This document shows positions 59,315 through 64,000 of a stretch of DNA of 64,000 nt, piece by piece. The notes under the pieces are model-generated. The model saw nothing but the letters and a program-made list of their open reading frames with translations. It was not told where the DNA came from and made no database searches. This DNA comes from Odobenus rosmarus divergens (Eukaryota; Chordata; Mammalia; Carnivora; Odobenidae). Location of the stretch: NCBI RefSeq assembly GCF_000321225.1, contig NW_004450303.1, positions 2,210,392-2,274,391 of the forward strand, read 5' to 3'. Every line of letters starts with the position of its first letter. The first letter of the stretch is position 1. A program made the translations under genes and the position numbers.

Positions 59315-61720
59315 TTATAGAGTAAGAAGAGAATAGGACTAATCAGAATCAGAATCTTACGGACCATCGGCATCTAAGTGATGACTAGAGAACAGGAGGT
59401 AGTGGAAAAAGCAGAAGAGTATTATCGTGGAAGTCAAAGAAAGGGTATTTCAAGAATGGAGGTGAGTGGAAGGCCCTTCGTGACCGGTGTTTTAGGGAAG
59501 CCATACATGCATACCCTGATACGGAGGTGTGTAGAGCAAAGTGAAGACCAATAAGACCAGAAGCAGTTATCAGTCTTAGGAAAGATCAAATCTCTGGTCT
59601 CAATTTTATTGAAGCTGGAGCAAATGGCATGGAATTCAAGAAAAGAGATGAGAGGCATATGTGCAATTGACTGCACATTTTCTTTGCATATTTATAAATA
59701 AGTTTCCTATGATACTAAAAAAAAAAGCCTATGCCACAGATAGGGTTAATTTATGTGTATGACTTAAAAGTGTAGAAATATGTGAATTTGAAGAGGAAAA
59801 TGGAAACTATTCAGCCTTCACTCCATCTTAAGAGCTATCCATCTTGTTTACCCCATGTCAATCAATCTAGACCAGAAGTATGGTGCCAACCCAAACTGAT
59901 TCTCTGGTAAACAGTTTCTCTCTTTTCCTCTGTTTTACTGTTATTTCCCTGTGTGTCTGATTCTTTTTTATTTACCTTAGTGCACTGCTCATTTTGTTTC
60001 CTTGCATTTATTCCATAGCTGGTCAGAATTGTTGATTCATTTTTATATTCAGCAATATTCAAATCCCAATATGCCTGCCACCATATTTCTTGCATGCCTG
60101 CTTCAAGTGGTGCCAACAGCCCTAGATAGTGAAGTAACTATGTAATGCCTCTGGATCATGTTCCTAGACACTTAGGAAAGATTTCCCCTAAACTACACAT
60201 TTTTGATCTTGGCTTCCTAGTCCCTTGTTGTGTCTCAAACATTTACTTATTACTATCTAGACTTCCCACCATTTCTAGGGAGAATTACTGAATGTTGTTA
60301 AATTTAAAAACATCTGCCATTATTTATCCTGATGTCCTTTACACAGATTTGCCTATTTGAAAGCAATGGAATTGCAAACCAAGGCCAGCAATTGGAGAGG
60401 GTGCCTTTGTGACTTTTGATTTGGGGTTCAAATCTGAGACCACTTTTTAATCTTCTTATATAAGGAGACTTAAGGCATCTTGTTTGTTTTTGTTTTCTCT
60501 CCTGATGGCTAGTTACTCAGACCTCGTCAAACCCTGGTTTATATTGCTCTGGAGACCATCTGAGACAGTGTCTGGGGCCTCCCAAAGTAAACCTCTTATG
60601 TGTGGTAGGTTAGGACATTTAAATATACTGTCCAGATTTCTAGAAAATATCTTCTGCTAGATTTTCATGTGGTATTTACTGTATGTATGTGTGTGTGATT
60701 TATATAGATATATGTTATCACCCTTATGTCCAATCAGGTTTGTTACAAATAGAAAATCCCCACAAATTAGTGACAGAGTCAATTCATGAGTAGAGAAACA
60801 TTTGATGTAGAACTTAAGCAATTATGTTAAAAGTATTGTTATTAAATTTGAAAAACAAGCTGATTAGTATTTTATAAACAAACAATAACAACAACAAAAT
60901 CCTTCCAATCAGTTGAAGTCTCAGGAGGTATCTTAGATACAAATAATTTTTAGGTATTGGACATCTTAAGCTTATGAAGAAAATGGGAACACACATAAGC
61001 TTTTCCTCTGATTTCTACCGGGGAGCTCATGCATACGCCCTGATTTAGAATCTGTGTTCCATAACTGACCCCTTTCTCTCATCTCCCTCAGGCCTAAATC
61101 CTTCTGAAGTCACTAAGGTTGGCCATGTGGGGAGAAGCAGCAGCTCTTTTCAACCTTCACACGTTCCTCCTAAGAGAGAAGTAGGACCTGTTTTTCGTGA
61201 CTATTCTTGACAAAAGGAGTTTCAAAATAATTATGCTAGTTGAAAACGAATCCTCAGTCTGTTTGTTGCAATAATAATGAGCCACAGATAAAATGATCGC
61301 TTAAAATTCCTTTAAAATCAGTTAAAAAGAAACAATTAACTTAATTATTTTTGAACCCTGTAAAAGAGTATCCTTTTTGATTAAACCTATTTCATTTCCT
61401 TTAAGATTTTCTCTGAAGTTGGAACATTTGTTCTTAGAATGGTTTTTGCAACTGGGTTGAACAAGATAAGCTCTATTACTCAAACTTAGCTTTCTGCTAC
61501 TGAGGTAGAACTTATGAAAACAGACTCCAGTGAGAGTCTCAAGGGAGACCCTGGAGGAGGCAGCTGAAGTACCAAGGAGCTGTTGTGAAGGTGTTGAGCT
61601 GGTGCCACCACAACGACAGGCAGAGAGCACTGCTTCCAAGAGGCATTCATATGCCCGTGCACTCTAAAGGGCTGATGTCCTGGGGAACTACTGGGATTCC
61701 CACATAGGCAGGCAGCTGTG
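59315..61720. other. Unassigned intergenic sequence
   Basis: No gene, RNA gene or clear mobile element recognised. Frames of 60-105 codons (59434-59676, 59862-60116, 61322-61639 on -) show no domain or splice context. Confidence 0.5.
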
Positions 61721-61757
61721 GTGCTAGTGCGGATTGCAGAAGGAGAATTCTTGCTCA

Positions 61758-62012
61758 GACACTTTTATTTTATTTTATTTTATTTTATTTTATTTTATTT
61801 TATTTTATTTTATTAATTTTTTAAAGATTTTATTTATTTATTTGACAGAGGGAACACAAGCAGGGGGAGTGGGAGAGGGAGAAGCAGGCTTCTTGCTGAG
61901 CGGGGAGCCTGATGCGGGGCTCGATCCCAGGACCCTGGGATCATGACCTGAGCCGAAGGCAGATGCTTAACCACTTAGCGGACTGAGCCACCCAGGTGCC
62001 CTGACACTTTTA
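61758..62012 (-). mobile_element. Can-SINE with expanded (TTTTA)n tail
   Basis: SINE body about 61816-62002 plus a tail of about ten TTTTA units (61763-61815). Flanking duplication GACACTTTTA at 61758-61767 and 62003-62012. Confidence 0.94.
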
Positions 62013-62298
62013 GTCAGAATAACAAACACAAGACTTCTTTTACCTGGGCACAGAGAGGGAGGCACCCTCTGGGAGTGCTGGACCTTTTCTCAGCATTTAT
62101 ACATAGAGGTTGTGAGCACCCTGAGTAATGTGATCTTTAAATATGATAGAAATAACGCAAAAAGATGAACATCAGGAGAAGAGTGTATCAAGGACAACTA
62201 TCCACTTTGAGGGAGCCCATGGAATATTTAGAATGAATGATAATGTTAACATGAAAACACACTTGGGCAGAAAAAAAGGCCAAGAAGGAAAGGAACTT

Positions 62299-62348
62299 GA
62301 AAATAACCCCTTTAAAAAAAAAAAAAAAGAAAGAAAATAACCCCTTTA
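62299..62348 (+). mobile_element. Tail-only retrotransposition footprint
   Basis: Two perfect 16-bp copies of GAAAATAACCCCTTTA (62299-62314 and 62333-62348) enclose only A14-GAAA (62315-62332). The left junction CTT|GAAAA resembles the L1 endonuclease target TT|AAAA. Confidence 0.85.
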
Positions 62349-62584
62349 GTTTCCTAGCAGTCTAAAAAAGGCACTGGACTGACAGTAAATAGAGTCATAG
62401 TCCAGATCCCAACAATAATTCTGTGGTTTGTTGGAAACAATCCACTTATTAAACCTAGAAAATTCAAAAGGTTAAGTATGCCAACGTGTGTTCTTTTGTA
62501 GATCCTGAGTTGTTGCCCAAAGTTATTTCAGAGGTACAAGCATCTGGTTGGTTGGTTTATTATTACAATAATGATACTAGTAGT

Positions 62585-62775
62585 AATAATGGCATTGCCA
62601 AGTGTGCTAAACACTTTAGAAATGTTGGTTTACTGAATCTAAGCAACATTCTTTTATGAGGTAATTTTTCGGATGGGGGAACTGAACCTCAAAAAGATTA
62701 GGTAACTTGGCCAAGATCGCACAGCTGAAACTGGAAAGCAAGACAAAACTATACTCTTAACTTATTGCCTCAATA
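62585..62775 (+). mobile_element. MIR SINE
   Basis: AAGTGTGCTAAACACTTTAG, GGTAACTTGGCCAAGATCGCACAGCTG: MIR core. Confidence 0.88.
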
Positions 62776-62779
62776 AGCA

Positions 62780-63225
62780 GTAAAAGGAGTAGAATGAGAG
62801 ATTGGTTAAATGGGCTTGTCAGAATAAATTTAAAGAAACCGTCAGAATAACAGGAAATAGATTGAGGAGGCACGAAAGAGAATGATGACTCTTAGGAGTC
62901 ACAGAGAGTATGTGTGGTTCATTCACACTCAAATTATGGGCTACACCATCTGCCATTTATTCAGTTGTTAAATTCAAGTATACATGTACAGCAGTATCAG
63001 AATTGTTAACCTGCATCCTGTGATAAAAAATTTTATCAACTAGAGTACAATACTTAGGTATAGTGTCTTTTTGCCTTCGGTTTTATAGACTCTACTTCCA
63101 AAGTTACTTAGGTCAGCACCTTTCCCTTCACCACACCCTTCAGTGAGGTTGTTTTTTACATTTTAAATATAGTTAGGTTGTTTTGTCACATTCTGCATTC
63201 CATCCAGGGATACCTCAACCTCTTA
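62780..63225. other. Unassigned intergenic sequence
   Basis: Nothing recognised. Confidence 0.5.
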
Positions 63226-63229
63226 ATTT

Positions 63230-63725
63230 TTTTTTAATTTGCATGCATTAAGATTCAGTCTTTGTGCCATAAAGGTCTATGATGCTACTATACACATTGC
63301 GTCATTGCATAGCCATGATTATCACATTATGATACAGATAGTCTCACTGCCCCAAAATATCTCCTGTTCCTCATCTACTCAGCCTTACCCCTGACTGGAA
63401 CTCCTGGTACCACTGATTTTTTACCATTTCTAGTTTTACCTTTTCCAGACTCTTATATAATTGGAATCGTATAGTATGTAGACTGTATAGACTGGCTTCT
63501 TTCACTTAACAATATGTATTGAAGAGTCATCCTCATATTTTTATGGTTTGATAGTTTATTTCTTTTTATCACTGAATCATATTCCATTATATAGATATGC
63601 CAGGGTTTGTTTATCCTTTTACCTGTTAAAGGACATCTCAGTTACTTACAGTTTTCGCAGTTATGAATAGAAGTGCTATCTATATTTATGTGCAGGTTTT
63701 GTTTGGACATGAATTTTGAAATAAG
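63230..63725 (-). mobile_element. Ancient L1 3' UTR fragment, - strand
   Basis: ATAATTGGAATCGTATAGTATG, GACTGGCTTCTTTCACTTA and CTGAATCATATTCCATTATA are antisense L1 3' end wording. Confidence 0.75.
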
Positions 63726-63829
63726 TTGATCAATATCTTTTCGATATTTATTTTTCAGTTTGTAATTGTTGGTTTGTAATCATCTAGCTTTTATATGGCT
63801 TCTCAAATATAGTTATTTGTTTATTTATT

Positions 63830-64000
63830 TGTTAAGATTTTATTTATTTATTTGACAGAGAGAGAGCACAAGCAGGGGGAACAGAAGAGGGAGAAGCAGG
63901 CTTCCCACTGAGCAGGGAGCCTGATGTGGGGTTTGATCCCAGAACCCTGGGATCATGACCTGAGCAGAAGGCAGACGTTTAACCAACTGAGCCACCCAGG
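63830..64000 (-). mobile_element. Can-SINE cut by the window end
   Basis: TTAAGATTTTATTTATTTATTTGACAG start, ending TGAGCCACCCAGG at base 64000. The last few bases of the head lie outside. Confidence 0.93.

Overview
This window is vertebrate nuclear DNA, almost certainly from a carnivoran mammal. It carries about 26 copies or pieces of the tRNA-derived Can-SINE, whose head reads GGGGCGCCTGGGTGGCTCAG, plus carnivore-type L1 3' ends. The SINEs are neither the dog-type SINEC_Cf nor the cat-type subfamily as I know them. My inference is an arctoid carnivore (bear, seal or mustelid group).

Two protein-coding genes are supported. SAP30 (Sin3A-associated protein 30) lies on the + strand as four coding exons between 19353 and 24363, joined by canonical GT/AG splice sites. 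They encode 221 residues and start in a CpG island at about 18.9-20.3 kb. SCRG1 (scrapie responsive gene 1) lies on the - strand. Its two coding exons (34957-35198 and 32729-32783) encode a 98-residue secreted Cys-rich protein. The genes are convergent, with about 8 kb between their poly(A) signals. This matches the known mammalian order (human 4q34.1: HMGB2-SAP30-SCRG1-HAND2). The 5' untranslated exon of SCRG1 is not proven; a weak candidate is at about 55.8-56.1 kb.

Layout: 1-17.9 kb is intergenic, with SINEs, L2, MIR, two old + strand L1/HAL1 remnants (5.9-7.6 and 11.9-15.2 kb), a MaLR LTR and small DNA transposons. 17.9-20.3 kb is the CpG-rich SAP30 promoter, with a possible divergent - strand TATA promoter at 18.2 kb. 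20.3-24.6 kb is the rest of SAP30. 24.6-32.6 kb is intergenic repeats. 32.6-35.2 kb is coding SCRG1. 35.2-64 kb is either SCRG1 intron or upstream DNA. It holds two large ancient - strand L1 elements (36.9-44.8 and 45.5-48.9 kb, the first heavily interrupted), a younger 5'-truncated L1 (57.2-58.9 kb), and many SINE, L2 and MIR copies.

I found no undescribed gene system. The most unusual items are small retrotransposition by-products with clean target-site duplications: a 24-bp insertion made only of the SINE 5' end (47.3 kb), an 18-bp insertion that is only a poly(A) tail (62.3 kb), and a SINE lacking its 3' tail (9.3-9.5 kb). The paired ZNF143/THAP11-type motifs at the SAP30 promoter and the divergent TATA/GC-box are also of interest. 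SINE, L2, MIR and L1 edges are read by eye and are approximate unless a target-site duplication is quoted.
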